A DNA stretch of 64,000 bases from positions 1-64,000 of IMG/VR virus record IMGVR_UViG_3300024343_000009; one strand, 5' to 3'. Each line of letters starts with the position of its first letter. The first letter of the stretch is position 1. Under the pieces are notes generated by a model, which saw only the letters and a list, made by a program, of their open reading frames with translations, searched no databases and was not told the DNA's origin. Shown here one piece after another: positions 44,725 through 52,802 of the stretch. Position numbers and translations under genes: made by a program. The stretch comes from a virus.

Positions 44725-44990
44725 CAGAAGAATATGATATTAATGATGTTCAAGCTTCATTAACGGCTAGCAAGGTTCTTGTTGCAATTCTTGAAACACT
44801 AGGTGAAGTAAGAGTTGAAACAAAAACCCTGGTTGGTGCAGAAAATAAAGATAAAGAATTAATTGTTGACTATGATGAGACGGGCCCAGCATTCATTTTT
44901 AGACTTCCAAAGCCAGGGGATCTTGAGTACAATGCAGAAATTGTTCAAGATGTTCCAAGCGAAGAGGAATTGATTAATGACTTCGAATAG
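44721..44990 (+). CDS. Hypothetical acidic protein (89 aa)
   Basis: ATGA overlap with the polymerase gene. Residues ~1-30 are helical, the middle strand-rich (E-L-I-V-D-Y-D-E-T-G-P-A-F-I-F-R-L-P) and the end acidic. Similar small acidic proteins next to phage polymerases are common but unassigned. No motif identified. Confidence 0.6.
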   Translation: MTEEYDINDVQASLTASKVLVAILETLGEVRVETKTLVGAENKDKELIVDYDETGPAFIFRLPKPGDLEYNAEIVQDVPSEEELINDFE

Positions 44991-45324
44991 TATTGTTACA
45001 GAATTTGGACTAGATGCACTTTCTGCAGTTCTCCATGAAACTGCTATTGAAAAGGGTTTCTGGGATGGAACAATTAGTTATGATAAGGTTGGCAACAAGC
45101 TAGCTCTTGTTCATTCAGAGGTAACAGAAGTTCTTGAAGCAATTAGAAAGAATAAAGGATCAGAAGAAGTTGTTGAAGAAATGGCTGACGTAATTATTAG
45201 ATTATTAGACATTTATGCAGCAATGAGAAATTCAGGAGATTTAATTCATAGCCTAGATGACGTTCTAGATAAAAAAATTAATATAAATAAAGAACGACCA
45301 AAGCTTCACGGCAATTTATTTTAA
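44977..45324 (+). CDS. MazG-like nucleotide pyrophosphohydrolase
   Basis: 115 residues; all-alpha. The E-V-T-E-V-L-E-A-I-R and E-E-M-A-D-V-I-I-R-L-L-D motifs are the E-x-x-E / E-x-x-D metal-binding helices of MazG/dUTPase-type NTP pyrophosphatases. Phage MazG-like enzymes hydrolyse NTPs or modified nucleotides to tune pools or the host stringent response. Position between polymerase and recA fits nucleotide metabolism. Confidence 0.8.
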   Translation: MTSNSIVTEFGLDALSAVLHETAIEKGFWDGTISYDKVGNKLALVHSEVTEVLEAIRKNKGSEEVVEEMADVIIRLLDIYAAMRNSGDLIHSLDDVLDKKININKERPKLHGNLF

Positions 45325-45333
45325 TGCTATACT
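45305..45333 (+). promoter_or_regulatory. Promoter of the recA operon
   Basis: TTCACG (45305-45310), 17 nt, TATACT (45328-45333). A leader of about 14-20 nt precedes ATG 45354. Confidence 0.55.
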
Positions 45334-45353
45334 AAGGGAAAGAAAAGGTTTAC

Positions 45354-46358
45354 ATGAGTATATTAATAGATGATGTATTAGCAAAATTAGATCCAAAAAC
45401 AAGAGCAAGAGTCCAATCAGCACAAGATGTTCAAGTTGAAAAACAACTTACACCAAGCATTGGATTAAACTTTGCTTTACGAGGCGGTTTGGGTTATGGT
45501 AGACAGGTTCTTGTCTGGGGAAATAAGTCTGCTGGAAAGTCTTCTTTCTGTTTGCAGATGATTGCAATGGCACAAAAAGAAGGAAAGACCTGTGCTTGGA
45601 TTGATGCAGAGGCATCGTATGATCAGTCGTGGGCAGAAAGCTTAGGAGTAGATTCATCTTCCCTTATCTATTCTCCAGCAAAAACTGTAAACGATATGGT
45701 TGATGTTGGCACAAAGCTTATGGACGCAGGTGTAGACTTAATTGTTGTAGATTCAATCTCTGCACTGCTTCCAGCAATCTATTTTGAAAAAGATGGAAAT
45801 GAAATGAAAGATTTGCAAGACACAAAGCAAATCGGCGCTGAAGCAAAGGATATGACCCACGCAGTCAAGATGTTAAACTATGCAAACAAAAACACACTAC
45901 TTGTTCTCATCTCACAACAACGAAATCAATTTGGATCTATGCATGCTAGTCACATCCCAACAGGTGGCATGGCAGTCAAGTTCTTTTCTTCCACTGTCAT
46001 TAAACTCTGGTCGTCTGAAGCTGAGGCGAATGCTATTAAGGCTGGGATTAAAGTTGGCGACAAGATCATTGAACAAAGGGTTGGACGGCCAGTTAACTGG
46101 ATTATTGATTACAACAAACTCGGTCCCCCAAATCTATCGGGACAATATGACTTTTACTACCAAGGGGAAACTCTTGGTGTAGATCGCATAGGTGAAACAC
46201 TAGATGTTGCAGAGATGTGTGGCATTGTAGAAAAAGGTGGAGCATGGTATACAGTAAATGGAGAACGTTTTCAAGGACGTGCAAAGGCTGTAGCATATTT
46301 AAAGGAAAATCCAGATGTTGCAGACAGCTTGGAAGAAGAGATAAATGCCAAATCTTAA
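45354..46358 (+). CDS. recA: RecA-like recombinase
   Basis: 334 residues. Walker A G-N-K-S-A-G-K-S-S near 56-64, I-D-A-E-A-S-Y-D (RecA-like), L-I-V-V-D-S-I-S-A-L-L-P as Walker B, and I-S-Q-Q-R-N-Q-F-G corresponding to loop 1. The C-terminal domain is short. It catalyses strand exchange in phage recombination and repair. It works with the nearby SSB, Cas4-like nuclease and RuvC-like resolvase. Confidence 0.92.
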   Translation: MSILIDDVLAKLDPKTRARVQSAQDVQVEKQLTPSIGLNFALRGGLGYGRQVLVWGNKSAGKSSFCLQMIAMAQKEGKTCAWIDAEASYDQSWAESLGVDSSSLIYSPAKTVNDMVDVGTKLMDAGVDLIVVDSISALLPAIYFEKDGNEMKDLQDTKQIGAEAKDMTHAVKMLNYANKNTLLVLISQQRNQFGSMHASHIPTGGMAVKFFSSTVIKLWSSEAEANAIKAGIKVGDKIIEQRVGRPVNWIIDYNKLGPPNLSGQYDFYYQGETLGVDRIGETLDVAEMCGIVEKGGAWYTVNGERFQGRAKAVAYLKENPDVADSLEEEINAKS

Positions 46359-46533
46359 TGAATTTTTTGATAAAAAAATTGAGCAAAAAGAATATAGTCT
46401 AGAAAAGCTTCCAGGTCTTAGGGCATGTAACACATGTGATGAGGATGTAAATGGAGCTACATGGGACCCAATAGAGTTAGTAATGTCTTGGAGATGTTCT
46501 AAGGGTCATGAAACAATTTTTAAGGTTCAGTAA
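46345..46533 (+). CDS. Small zinc-binding protein (62 aa)
   Basis: Overlaps the end of recA by 14 bp. C-N-T-C near residue 28 and W-R-C-S-K-G-H-E near 49-56 could form a treble-clef/ribbon site (C-x2-C, then C-x2-G-H). No other motif. One of several small zinc proteins in the recombination operon. Confidence 0.6.
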   Translation: MPNLNEFFDKKIEQKEYSLEKLPGLRACNTCDEDVNGATWDPIELVMSWRCSKGHETIFKVQ

Positions 46534-46841
46534 TGTCAGAAAGAGCAGAAGTAAAAAGAGATGGTGCTAAGGCACAAAAAAATAGTGGCCGTGGTGACTA
46601 TCAAAAAGGTGATGCAAAGTGGAATCAGTTTCTTGTAGACTACAAGGAATCCAAAGCGTCATTTAATTTAAACAAAGATGTATGGGCTAAAATCTGTACA
46701 GATACTTTTAAGGTAAGTCGAGATATGCATCCCGCTCTTAAAATAATTATCGGTGAGGATTCCAAGGTTCGACTTGGAATCATTGAGTGGTCAGTCTTAG
46801 AAGACTTGATCGCATTCTGGGAGGAAAATAAAAATGGCTAA
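46533..46841 (+). CDS. Possible PD-(D/E)XK-type resolvase/nuclease (102 aa)
   Basis: A Lys-rich start, then G-R-G-D-Y-Q-K-G-D-A-K-W-N-Q-F-L-V-D-Y-K-E-S-K: an Asp, a strand and E-x-K, compatible with the PD-(D/E)XK core of small Holliday-junction resolvases. The rest has strands with P-A-L-K-I-I-I-G and R-L-G-I-I-E-W. It lies among recA, ssb and a RuvC-like gene. The fold assignment is tentative; it could instead be a nonenzymatic DNA-binding protein. Confidence 0.45.
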   Translation: MSERAEVKRDGAKAQKNSGRGDYQKGDAKWNQFLVDYKESKASFNLNKDVWAKICTDTFKVSRDMHPALKIIIGEDSKVRLGIIEWSVLEDLIAFWEENKNG

Positions 46842-47229
46842 TCCAACAATTACAATCGTTGGTCGTGTAGGACAGGATCCAGTTAAGCTAAATAATGGCG
46901 GAGTAAGACTTCGTATTGTTTCAAATGATCGTGTAAAGAATGATGCAACCAATCAATGGGATGACAAAGACACATCATGGTGGACGGTGAAGGCCTGGAA
47001 GAGTTTGGCGGAACAAAGTATTGCTACCCTTAAGAAGGGTCAAGAAGTGGTTATTGTAGGTAAGATCTACGAAGAGACATGGAAAGATAAAGAAGGCAAT
47101 AGCAGAACATCTTACGATGTGAATGCAGATACTATTGCTGTAACTACATGGTCTTTGTCTAAGGATGCCCCAAAGTCATTTAGCCCTATTAAAGATTGGC
47201 ATATGGATGATGTAGAGGTTCCTTTCTAA
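46834..47229 (+). CDS. ssb: Single-stranded DNA-binding protein (bacterial SSB type)
   Basis: 131 residues with the OB-fold signature: T-I-V-G-R-V-G-Q-D-P, R-L-R-I-V-S-N-D-R, S-W-W-T-V-K-A-W-K-S-L-A-E, and G-Q-E-V-V-I-V-G-K-I-Y-E-E. It ends in the acidic tip V-E-V-P-F, like the D-D-I-P-F tip that recruits recombination proteins. It has no long disordered linker, unlike host SSBs. This is the second SSB in the window. Confidence 0.88.
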   Translation: MANPTITIVGRVGQDPVKLNNGGVRLRIVSNDRVKNDATNQWDDKDTSWWTVKAWKSLAEQSIATLKKGQEVVIVGKIYEETWKDKEGNSRTSYDVNADTIAVTTWSLSKDAPKSFSPIKDWHMDDVEVPF

Positions 47230-47387
47230 TGAAGGAATTAATCTATACAACACTTACTGGAGTTGCAGTTGGCGGAGTTTTTAGTATATTCAAGCTTCCT
47301 ATCCCAGCACCACCAGTATTTGCTGGGCTCATGGGAATTGTAGGTTTATGGATTGGGTATGCAATTGTTCAAAAGGCTTTTGCATGA
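47229..47387 (+). CDS. XapX-like small membrane protein (52 aa)
   Basis: ATG 47229 overlaps the ssb stop. Two hydrophobic segments: T-G-V-A-V-G-G-V-F-S-I-F and F-A-G-L-M-G-I-V-G-L-W-I-G-Y, separated by K-L-P-I-P-A-P-P. The P-x-P-A-P-P between two short helices is the signature of XapX/DUF1427 family proteins. Family function is unknown. A membrane protein within a recombination operon is unexpected. Confidence 0.65.
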   Translation: MKELIYTTLTGVAVGGVFSIFKLPIPAPPVFAGLMGIVGLWIGYAIVQKAFA

Positions 47388-47488
47388 CATACTTTTTATT
47401 TGGAGTATTGTTGGGATTTTCAATCGGGTACCCCTTTGGATTGTTTATAGACAAGGTAGATAAATGGCAGAAGACAAAAACACGCTAG
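47384..47488 (+). CDS. Tiny membrane protein (34 aa)
   Basis: ATG 47384 overlaps the previous stop; TAG 47486-47488 lies inside the next gene. M-T-Y-F-L-F-G-V-L-L-G-F-S-I-G-Y is one transmembrane helix, followed by a basic tail (K-W-Q-K-T-K-T-R). Tight coupling to the XapX-like gene suggests they act together. Confidence 0.5.
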   Translation: MTYFLFGVLLGFSIGYPFGLFIDKVDKWQKTKTR

Positions 47489-47802
47489 AACTAATCAGTA
47501 ACATTACTGAGTTTAATGACTTGCATGAGTTTATGAAAGATGAACATCTAGATAAAGCATTGGCTATTGTTGTAAAGCTGCTAATGAACCCAGATGTACC
47601 TTCTGCAAAGGCTCCAATGCTTATCATGGAACTTCAGGCAATGTCTACTAAGTTTGCAGTAATGTCTTCAGTTTATTCTACTATTGCCAAAGATAAAGCG
47701 GGAACAGTAAACAACAATAAGAAGAATGTATATTATTCAGTAAAGGAGTCCATAGACAAGCTTGTAGATGCACTCAAGTATGTTGTTAGGTATAATTCAT
47801 AA
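47464..47802 (+). CDS. Hypothetical helical protein (112 aa)
   Basis: All-helical by appearance: L-H-E-F-M-K-D-E-H-L-D-K-A-L-A-I-V-V-K-L, M-E-L-Q-A-M-S-T-K-F-A. Ends V-D-A-L-K-Y-V-V-R-Y-N-S. The next gene (Cas4-like nuclease) begins at the following base, so the two are likely partners in recombination. No motif identified. Confidence 0.65.
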   Translation: MAEDKNTLELISNITEFNDLHEFMKDEHLDKALAIVVKLLMNPDVPSAKAPMLIMELQAMSTKFAVMSSVYSTIAKDKAGTVNNNKKNVYYSVKESIDKLVDALKYVVRYNS

Positions 47803-48594
47803 ATGGCTAGAGATATTGTAAAGAACCTTAAGTTCAAAAAGCATACAGGAAAGTATTTTGATCCTGAGCTTTTTGCTCAGCTACTTGATGAGTCATACCG
47901 AAATACAAAACGTGCCGATGGTGAGATGACAAAGAAATCATTTAGCCCAAGTTCGCTTGGCTATGGGCATGGTAATTGCCCAAGATACTGGTATATGGCT
48001 TTTAGTGGTGCTATGTTTATTGATGATAATGATGCTGTTGCAGTGGCTAACATGGCTCAAGGAACACAAGCTCATGAAAGACTTCAAAAGCTTATTTCTA
48101 CAATGCCGCAGTTTAAAACTGAAGAAGAAGAAATTATAAACGAGTATCCACCCATTAGAGGTTTTATAGATCTTATTATGGAGTATGATGGAGAACTTGT
48201 AATAGGTGAAATTAAGACTGCTAAGCAAGAAGTCTGGGACACAAGACAGTCTGAAATGAAGCCATCTGCTAACCATATGCTACAGCTTTTAACTTACATG
48301 AAGTTAAAGAATGCCAAGGAGGGATTCTTTCTTTATGAAAATAAAAATACTCAAGAGATATTAGTTATCCCAATCAGCATGAATGAACGCAATAAAGAAA
48401 TTATTGAGAGTACATTTAGATGGCTAGAATCAGTATGGGATAACTTTCAAAATGGATATCTTCCAAGAAGACCAGAAGGTGCAACTAAATCAAAGATGCC
48501 TTGTACCTATTGCCCAATTAAAAAAGAATGTTACGCAAAGGGCGGTCCAGAAGGTACTGTAGATCTAGATATATTTGTGGTGCCTAAGATATGA
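47803..48594 (+). CDS. Cas4/AddB-like PD-(D/E)XK exonuclease with probable Fe-S cluster
   Basis: 263 residues. The nuclease core shows G-F-I-D-L-I-M-E-Y and V-I-G-E-I-K-T-A-K (D...E-x-K), then a Gln-containing helix H-M-L-Q-L-L-T-Y-M (motif QxxxY). One Cys near the N-terminus (N-C-P-R-Y-W-Y) and three at the end (C-T-Y-C-P-I-K-K-E-C) match the four Cys of Cas4/AddB-type 4Fe-4S nucleases. It probably resects DNA ends for RecA. Confidence 0.82.
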   Translation: MARDIVKNLKFKKHTGKYFDPELFAQLLDESYRNTKRADGEMTKKSFSPSSLGYGHGNCPRYWYMAFSGAMFIDDNDAVAVANMAQGTQAHERLQKLISTMPQFKTEEEEIINEYPPIRGFIDLIMEYDGELVIGEIKTAKQEVWDTRQSEMKPSANHMLQLLTYMKLKNAKEGFFLYENKNTQEILVIPISMNERNKEIIESTFRWLESVWDNFQNGYLPRRPEGATKSKMPCTYCPIKKECYAKGGPEGTVDLDIFVVPKI

Positions 48595-48869
48595 TTTGTG
48601 CTAACAAGGAATGTGCTAAAGACTTTGAGCCTAAAACTCATAATCAAAAATACTGTACAGACGAATGCTGCAGAGTTGCAACAAATCGTAGAATTATGGA
48701 AAAATATTATGAGAAGAAAGCTATTAGAAATGGAGCAGTTCGTCCATGCAAGAGATGTAAGATACAATTAAGTAGATACAATAAAACAGAATACTGCGCT
48801 ACATGTGAAAAGAATATTGACTTGACCACAAAAGGCAAAGTAAAAAGGATGTTAGATGACATTGGCTAG
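48591..48869 (+). CDS. Double zinc-finger protein (92 aa)
   Basis: ATGA overlap with the nuclease. Two zinc sites: C-A-N-K-E-C with Y-C-T-D-E-C-C, and C-K-R-C with Y-C-A-T-C. A basic helix (R-R-I-M-E-K-Y-Y-E-K-K) lies between them. Probably nucleic-acid-binding; possible partner of the next gene, with which it overlaps by 14 bp. Confidence 0.65.
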   Translation: MICANKECAKDFEPKTHNQKYCTDECCRVATNRRIMEKYYEKKAIRNGAVRPCKRCKIQLSRYNKTEYCATCEKNIDLTTKGKVKRMLDDIG

Positions 48870-49422
48870 TCTTGCAAAGACAAAAGCAAATAGAGTTTTA
48901 GGTATAGATGCCTCAACAAACTCTATTGCTTTCTGCTTGATGGAAGACGACAAGCCATTAAAGTGGGGCAAGATTGAGCTAAATGGTCTAGACATATACG
49001 AAAAAATTTATGATGCAAAAAAGAAAATGCATTCAATGTTAGAAGAACTGAAGTCAGATTACATTGTTGTTGAGGGTGCAGTGTTTGTTAAGTCGGCAGA
49101 TGCTGTAATTAAACTATCATATGTTTATGGAGTTGTTATTGCAGAACTAATGTCTACAGGTGCTAAAGTTATAACTATATCCCCTTCTTCTTGGCAGGCA
49201 TATATAGGTAATAAGAATCCTACCAAGGAAGAAAAGCAGGCAATAAGAACACAGAACCCAGGCTACGCTGATTCCTGGTATCAGAATAAATTAAGAAACA
49301 TGAGAAAGCAGAGAACTGCTGACTACTTTAATAGGAAGTATGATTTAAATGTGGTGGATTTTGACGTTGCAGACAGCTTTGGTATTGCACATTATGCTAA
49401 CAAGGTGCTGACAGAGCGATGA
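48856..49422 (+). CDS. RuvC-like Holliday junction resolvase
   Basis: 188 residues with RNase H-like fold. V-L-G-I-D-A-S-T-N-S gives catalytic Asp18; Y-I-V-V-E-G-A gives Glu73; the D-V-A-D-S-F-G-I-A end gives Asp170/Asp173. Between them is a basic, helical arm (R-N-M-R-K-Q-R-T-A). It would cut recombination junctions so that DNA can be packaged. Length matches RuvC (~170). Confidence 0.82.
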   Translation: MTLASLAKTKANRVLGIDASTNSIAFCLMEDDKPLKWGKIELNGLDIYEKIYDAKKKMHSMLEELKSDYIVVEGAVFVKSADAVIKLSYVYGVVIAELMSTGAKVITISPSSWQAYIGNKNPTKEEKQAIRTQNPGYADSWYQNKLRNMRKQRTADYFNRKYDLNVVDFDVADSFGIAHYANKVLTER

Positions 49423-49565
49423 AGTTATATCAAAATAAAGACTGGTTGTTTAGAAGGTACTCTGTACAAAAGAAAACAATTGTAGAGATTGCCGAAGAGT
49501 GTAAAGTTTCTGCTATGACTATACAGAGATACTTAGAAAAGTTTGGACTGATTAAAAAAAGATGA
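49419..49565 (+). CDS. Small helix-turn-helix protein (48 aa)
   Basis: ATG 49419 overlaps the previous stop and its TGA overlaps the next ATG. K-T-I-V-E-I-A-E-E-C-K-V-S-A-M-T-I-Q-R-Y is a classic helix-turn-helix (recognition helix M-T-I-Q-R-Y-L), and the ends are basic. Probably a DNA-binding regulator or endonuclease-associated domain encoded alone. Confidence 0.65.
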   Translation: MKLYQNKDWLFRRYSVQKKTIVEIAEECKVSAMTIQRYLEKFGLIKKR

Positions 49566-50107
49566 GCAAAGACGTATGGCTAAACGCCAATCAAGAAACA
49601 GCTGGAGATCTTATACTTACTGGGTATCATGGCCCTTTAAGAGATATGCCTGTGTATGATGAGGTAAGATCTTTATTCGGGCACGGATCAACAGCATTAG
49701 ATTTTGGGTGTGGAGTAGGAAGAAACTCTGTAGCCTTATCAGATACATACGACAAGGTTATTTCTTTTGACTTGCCAAGCATGATAGGCTTAGTACCAGA
49801 AGATAACAAGCTAAGCAATATAGCATACACAACTGACTGGGAGTATGTAAAGTCTTTTAAGTTTGATATGGTATTAGCAAGCCTTGTATTTCAGCATATA
49901 GAGGATTCAGAGCTTAATTCATATTTAACTGATTTGTCTCAAATAGCGGACAGATTGGTGCTACATAGCAGAACTTGGATTGATCATTCTGCATCACAGG
50001 TATTGCCAATTGTTGAAAAATATTTTACAATAGATACCATAGAGTATTCAAAAGATCCCAATAATCCTATTGACGATCATTTTATTGCAACATTTAATAA
50101 GAGGTAA
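49562..50107 (+). CDS. Class I SAM-dependent methyltransferase (181 aa)
   Basis: Motif I A-L-D-F-G-C-G-V-G-R-N-S at residues 45-56 binds S-adenosylmethionine; I-S-F-D-L follows, and D-M-V-L-A-S-L-V-F-Q-H-I is the motif IV region. No D/N-P-P-Y/F/W motif of adenine-DNA methylases is present, so a small molecule, RNA or protein target is as likely as DNA. Confidence 0.8.
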   Translation: MSKDVWLNANQETAGDLILTGYHGPLRDMPVYDEVRSLFGHGSTALDFGCGVGRNSVALSDTYDKVISFDLPSMIGLVPEDNKLSNIAYTTDWEYVKSFKFDMVLASLVFQHIEDSELNSYLTDLSQIADRLVLHSRTWIDHSASQVLPIVEKYFTIDTIEYSKDPNNPIDDHFIATFNKR

Positions 50108-50109
50108 AA

Positions 50110-50442
50110 ATGGTGGGCTACCCAAATAAAGATGGCGGATATCAAGCTTGGATTACAGATCTACAGTTAATAGCAACAGATGCCCCTTCAGGACAAAAGA
50201 TTATTAGACAGTGCCTTGAAATTGCAGAGATGCTAATTAATAAAAATATCTCATATGGAGATTCAGCACTCAGTCCAATTCGTATATTTTCTCAGGCGGA
50301 TAACCAAGAGCAGATTAAGATTCGTATCGATGATAAGATTAATAGAATTAAGAATGGATCTGGCTTTGCTGGAGATAATGATATTGATGACATGATAGGA
50401 TACTTAATCCTGCTTAAGATTGCCAAAGCTAATTCTAATTGA
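50110..50442 (+). CDS. Nucleotide-modification-associated (Nmad1/DUF1599-like) protein (110 aa)
   Basis: Helical. K-N-I-S-Y-G-D-S-A-L-S-P-I-R, R-I-D-D-K-I-N-R-I-K-N-G and D-D-I-D-D-M-I-G-Y-L follow the layout of the DUF1599/Nmad1 group (Y-G-D-S, then K-x-x-R, then D-x-x-D). Related all-alpha folds act on nucleotides, as MazG does. Last gene of this operon; a promoter starts within its last codons. Confidence 0.5.
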   Translation: MVGYPNKDGGYQAWITDLQLIATDAPSGQKIIRQCLEIAEMLINKNISYGDSALSPIRIFSQADNQEQIKIRIDDKINRIKNGSGFAGDNDIDDMIGYLILLKIAKANSN

Positions 50443-50467
50443 CATTTTAGTCAACTGAAAGTATAAT
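50439..50467 (+). promoter_or_regulatory. Consensus leaderless promoter of the terminase operon
   Basis: TTGACA (50439-50444), 17 nt, TATAAT (50462-50467): a perfect consensus. ATG 50474 follows after 6 nt. TTGAC-N6-GTCAA (50439-50454) is a palindrome across the -35 and could be an operator. Confidence 0.85.
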
Positions 50468-50473
50468 ATAGTA

Positions 50474-51010
50474 ATGAGCGAAATAGAGTTAGCCCAGCAT
50501 TTTGACCGTATGAATAAGGTCGTAGAAGAACTACTCAAGGGCAATACGCCAACCCAGATTGCCACCATCACTGGATTCCAAAGGAAAGAAGTCCTTGAGT
50601 TCATTGACGAGTGGAAGTCTGTCGTGCATAGCGACAGTGGAATTAGAGATAGAGCAAGAGAGGCTATCTCAGGTGCAGATCAGCATTACGCCATGCTTAT
50701 TAAAGAAGCTTGGAAGACCGTTGAAGATGCAGACACACAGGGAGCCTTGGCGGTAAAGTCAGGAGCCTTAAAGCTAATTGCTGATATAGAGACAAAAAGA
50801 ATAGCAATGCTTCAATCTGTTGGCGTATTAGAAAATAATGAAATAGCTTCACAAATTGTTGAAACAGAACGCAAGCAAGAAGTTCTTGTAAGAATATTAA
50901 AAGAAGTTACAGCAACATGCCCGAAGTGTAAGATGGAAGTTGCAAAAAGATTATCTCAGATTACTGGAATAATTGAATCAGTCCCAGTAGAGGAAGCAGA
51001 TGTCGTTTGA
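50474..51010 (+). CDS. terS: Terminase small subunit
   Basis: 178 residues directly before the large subunit, with an 11-base overlap. Residues ~20-45 (L-L-K-G-N-T-P-T-Q-I-A-T-I-T-G-F-Q-R-K-E-V) are a helix-turn-helix for pac/cos recognition. The middle is helical for oligomerisation. A C-x-x-C pair (C-P-K-C) sits near the C-terminus. Its mRNA is predicted leaderless from a perfect promoter. Confidence 0.8.
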   Translation: MSEIELAQHFDRMNKVVEELLKGNTPTQIATITGFQRKEVLEFIDEWKSVVHSDSGIRDRAREAISGADQHYAMLIKEAWKTVEDADTQGALAVKSGALKLIADIETKRIAMLQSVGVLENNEIASQIVETERKQEVLVRILKEVTATCPKCKMEVAKRLSQITGIIESVPVEEADVV

Positions 51011-52802
51011 TTTTGGTGATCTTATTGACATGCTTGATGGCGAAGAGTTTGACGAAAAGCCAGTCGACTTAAGAACATTTGTAAACCATCCAGAATACTT
51101 AGGCCTTCCACCTTTATCGGAGTATCAGTATACCCTTATAGAAAAAAGCTCACAGATATATAAAGAGTCAACACTGATTAAGCTTTTTGGAGAAGACGAA
51201 GGTAAAGTTAGATTTAAACAAACTGCAAATGAAGTTGTCGCTCAACTTGGTAAAGGATCTGGTAAAGATTACTGCTCAACTATTGCTGTTGCCTATATTG
51301 TTTATTTACTTCTATGCCTAAAGGATCCAGCAACTTATTATGGAAAACCTCCAGGGGACAGCATTGATATTATTAATATTGCTATTAACTCTCAGCAGGC
51401 AAGCAATGTTTTTTTTAAGGGATTTAAGACACGCATTGAAAAATCACCATGGTTTGCTGGCAAGTATAGCGACAAAGCAGCGGAAATTAAATTTGATAAA
51501 GCAATTACAGTTCACTCAGGACACTCAGAAAGAGAAGCCTGGGAAGGTTATAACGTTATTGTAGTTATTCTTGATGAGATCTCTGGCTTTGCTATTGAGA
51601 ATACAACAGGTCATGATCAAGCAAAAACGGGTGGTGCAATCTATGATATGTATAGGGCATCAGTTGATTCTCGTTTTCCAGATTTTGGAAAAGTGATTTT
51701 GCTTTCTTTCCCACGTTATAAGAATGATTACATACAGCAAAGATATGATGCTGTAGTAGCACAAAAAGAAACTATTATTAGAGAGCATAAGTTTAAAATG
51801 GATACGGATCTTCCAGACGGAACAGATGGCAATGAGTTTGAGGTTCAATGGGAAGAAGACCATATAGTTTCTTATAAAATTCCTAAAGTTTATGCATTAA
51901 AAAGACCAACATGGGAAATAAATCCAGTTAGAACTATTGATGACTTTAAGGTTGCATTCTTTACTAATCCAACTGATGCTCTATCAAGATTTGCATGTAT
52001 GCCTCCAGAAGCAGTAGATGCATTTTTTAAATCAAGAGAAAAGGTTGAAAAAGCTTTTAATAAAGGTCACCTTGCAGTTGACACGTTTGGTAGACTGGAA
52101 GAATGGTTTATACCAGATCCCGATAAAAAATATTTCTTGCACGTTGACCTTGCACAAAAGCATGACCACTGTGCTGTTGCGATGGCACATGTAAATAGAT
52201 GGGTAAATGTTAAGGTAACTGATACATACTCTCAGCCAGCTCCAATTGTTGAGATAGATGCCGTAAGATACTGGACTCCAACCTCTGATAAGTCTGTTGA
52301 CTTTACAGAAGTAAAAGATTATATATTATCTCTTAGAACAAGAGGGTTTAATATAAGCGTGTGTACATTTGACAGATGGAACTCTCACGATATGATGCAG
52401 CAGTTAAAGCAATACGGAATAAATACAGAAATTCTTTCTGTTGCCAAGAAGCATTACGATGACATGGCAATGGTTGTCTTAGAAGAAAGATTAACTGGAC
52501 CCCATATTCAATTATTAATTGATGAATTGCTACAGCTTAGGATAATGAGAGATAAAGTAGATCACCCTAGAAAAGGATCTAAAGACTTAGCAGACGCCGT
52601 ATGCGGGTCTATATATAATGCTATTAGTAGAACTAGATTTGATTCAAATCAAGAAGTAAATGTCCATACATACGAGTCTATGGCGTTTGATAATGATTTT
52701 GGAACAGAAGCAGATGGAGAAACAAGTTCCTTCAATATGATTAGGGCTCCAAGAATGCCAGAAAACTTAAAGGACGCAATGGACAGGATGATGATAATAT
52801 GA
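51000..52802 (+). CDS. terL: Terminase large subunit
   Basis: 600 residues. ATPase: Walker A L-G-K-G-S-G-K-D near 83-90 and Walker B V-V-I-L-D-E-I-S near 187-194. RNase H-like nuclease: H-V-D-L-A-Q-K-H-D-H with the first Asp, C-T-F-D-R-W-N-S-H in the middle and K-D-L-A-D-A-V near the end. It cuts and pumps DNA into the prohead through the portal, whose gene lies 42 kb upstream in this window, so packaging and head genes are far apart unless the map is circular. Confidence 0.93.
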   Translation: MSFDFGDLIDMLDGEEFDEKPVDLRTFVNHPEYLGLPPLSEYQYTLIEKSSQIYKESTLIKLFGEDEGKVRFKQTANEVVAQLGKGSGKDYCSTIAVAYIVYLLLCLKDPATYYGKPPGDSIDIINIAINSQQASNVFFKGFKTRIEKSPWFAGKYSDKAAEIKFDKAITVHSGHSEREAWEGYNVIVVILDEISGFAIENTTGHDQAKTGGAIYDMYRASVDSRFPDFGKVILLSFPRYKNDYIQQRYDAVVAQKETIIREHKFKMDTDLPDGTDGNEFEVQWEEDHIVSYKIPKVYALKRPTWEINPVRTIDDFKVAFFTNPTDALSRFACMPPEAVDAFFKSREKVEKAFNKGHLAVDTFGRLEEWFIPDPDKKYFLHVDLAQKHDHCAVAMAHVNRWVNVKVTDTYSQPAPIVEIDAVRYWTPTSDKSVDFTEVKDYILSLRTRGFNISVCTFDRWNSHDMMQQLKQYGINTEILSVAKKHYDDMAMVVLEERLTGPHIQLLIDELLQLRIMRDKVDHPRKGSKDLADAVCGSIYNAISRTRFDSNQEVNVHTYESMAFDNDFGTEADGETSSFNMIRAPRMPENLKDAMDRMMII

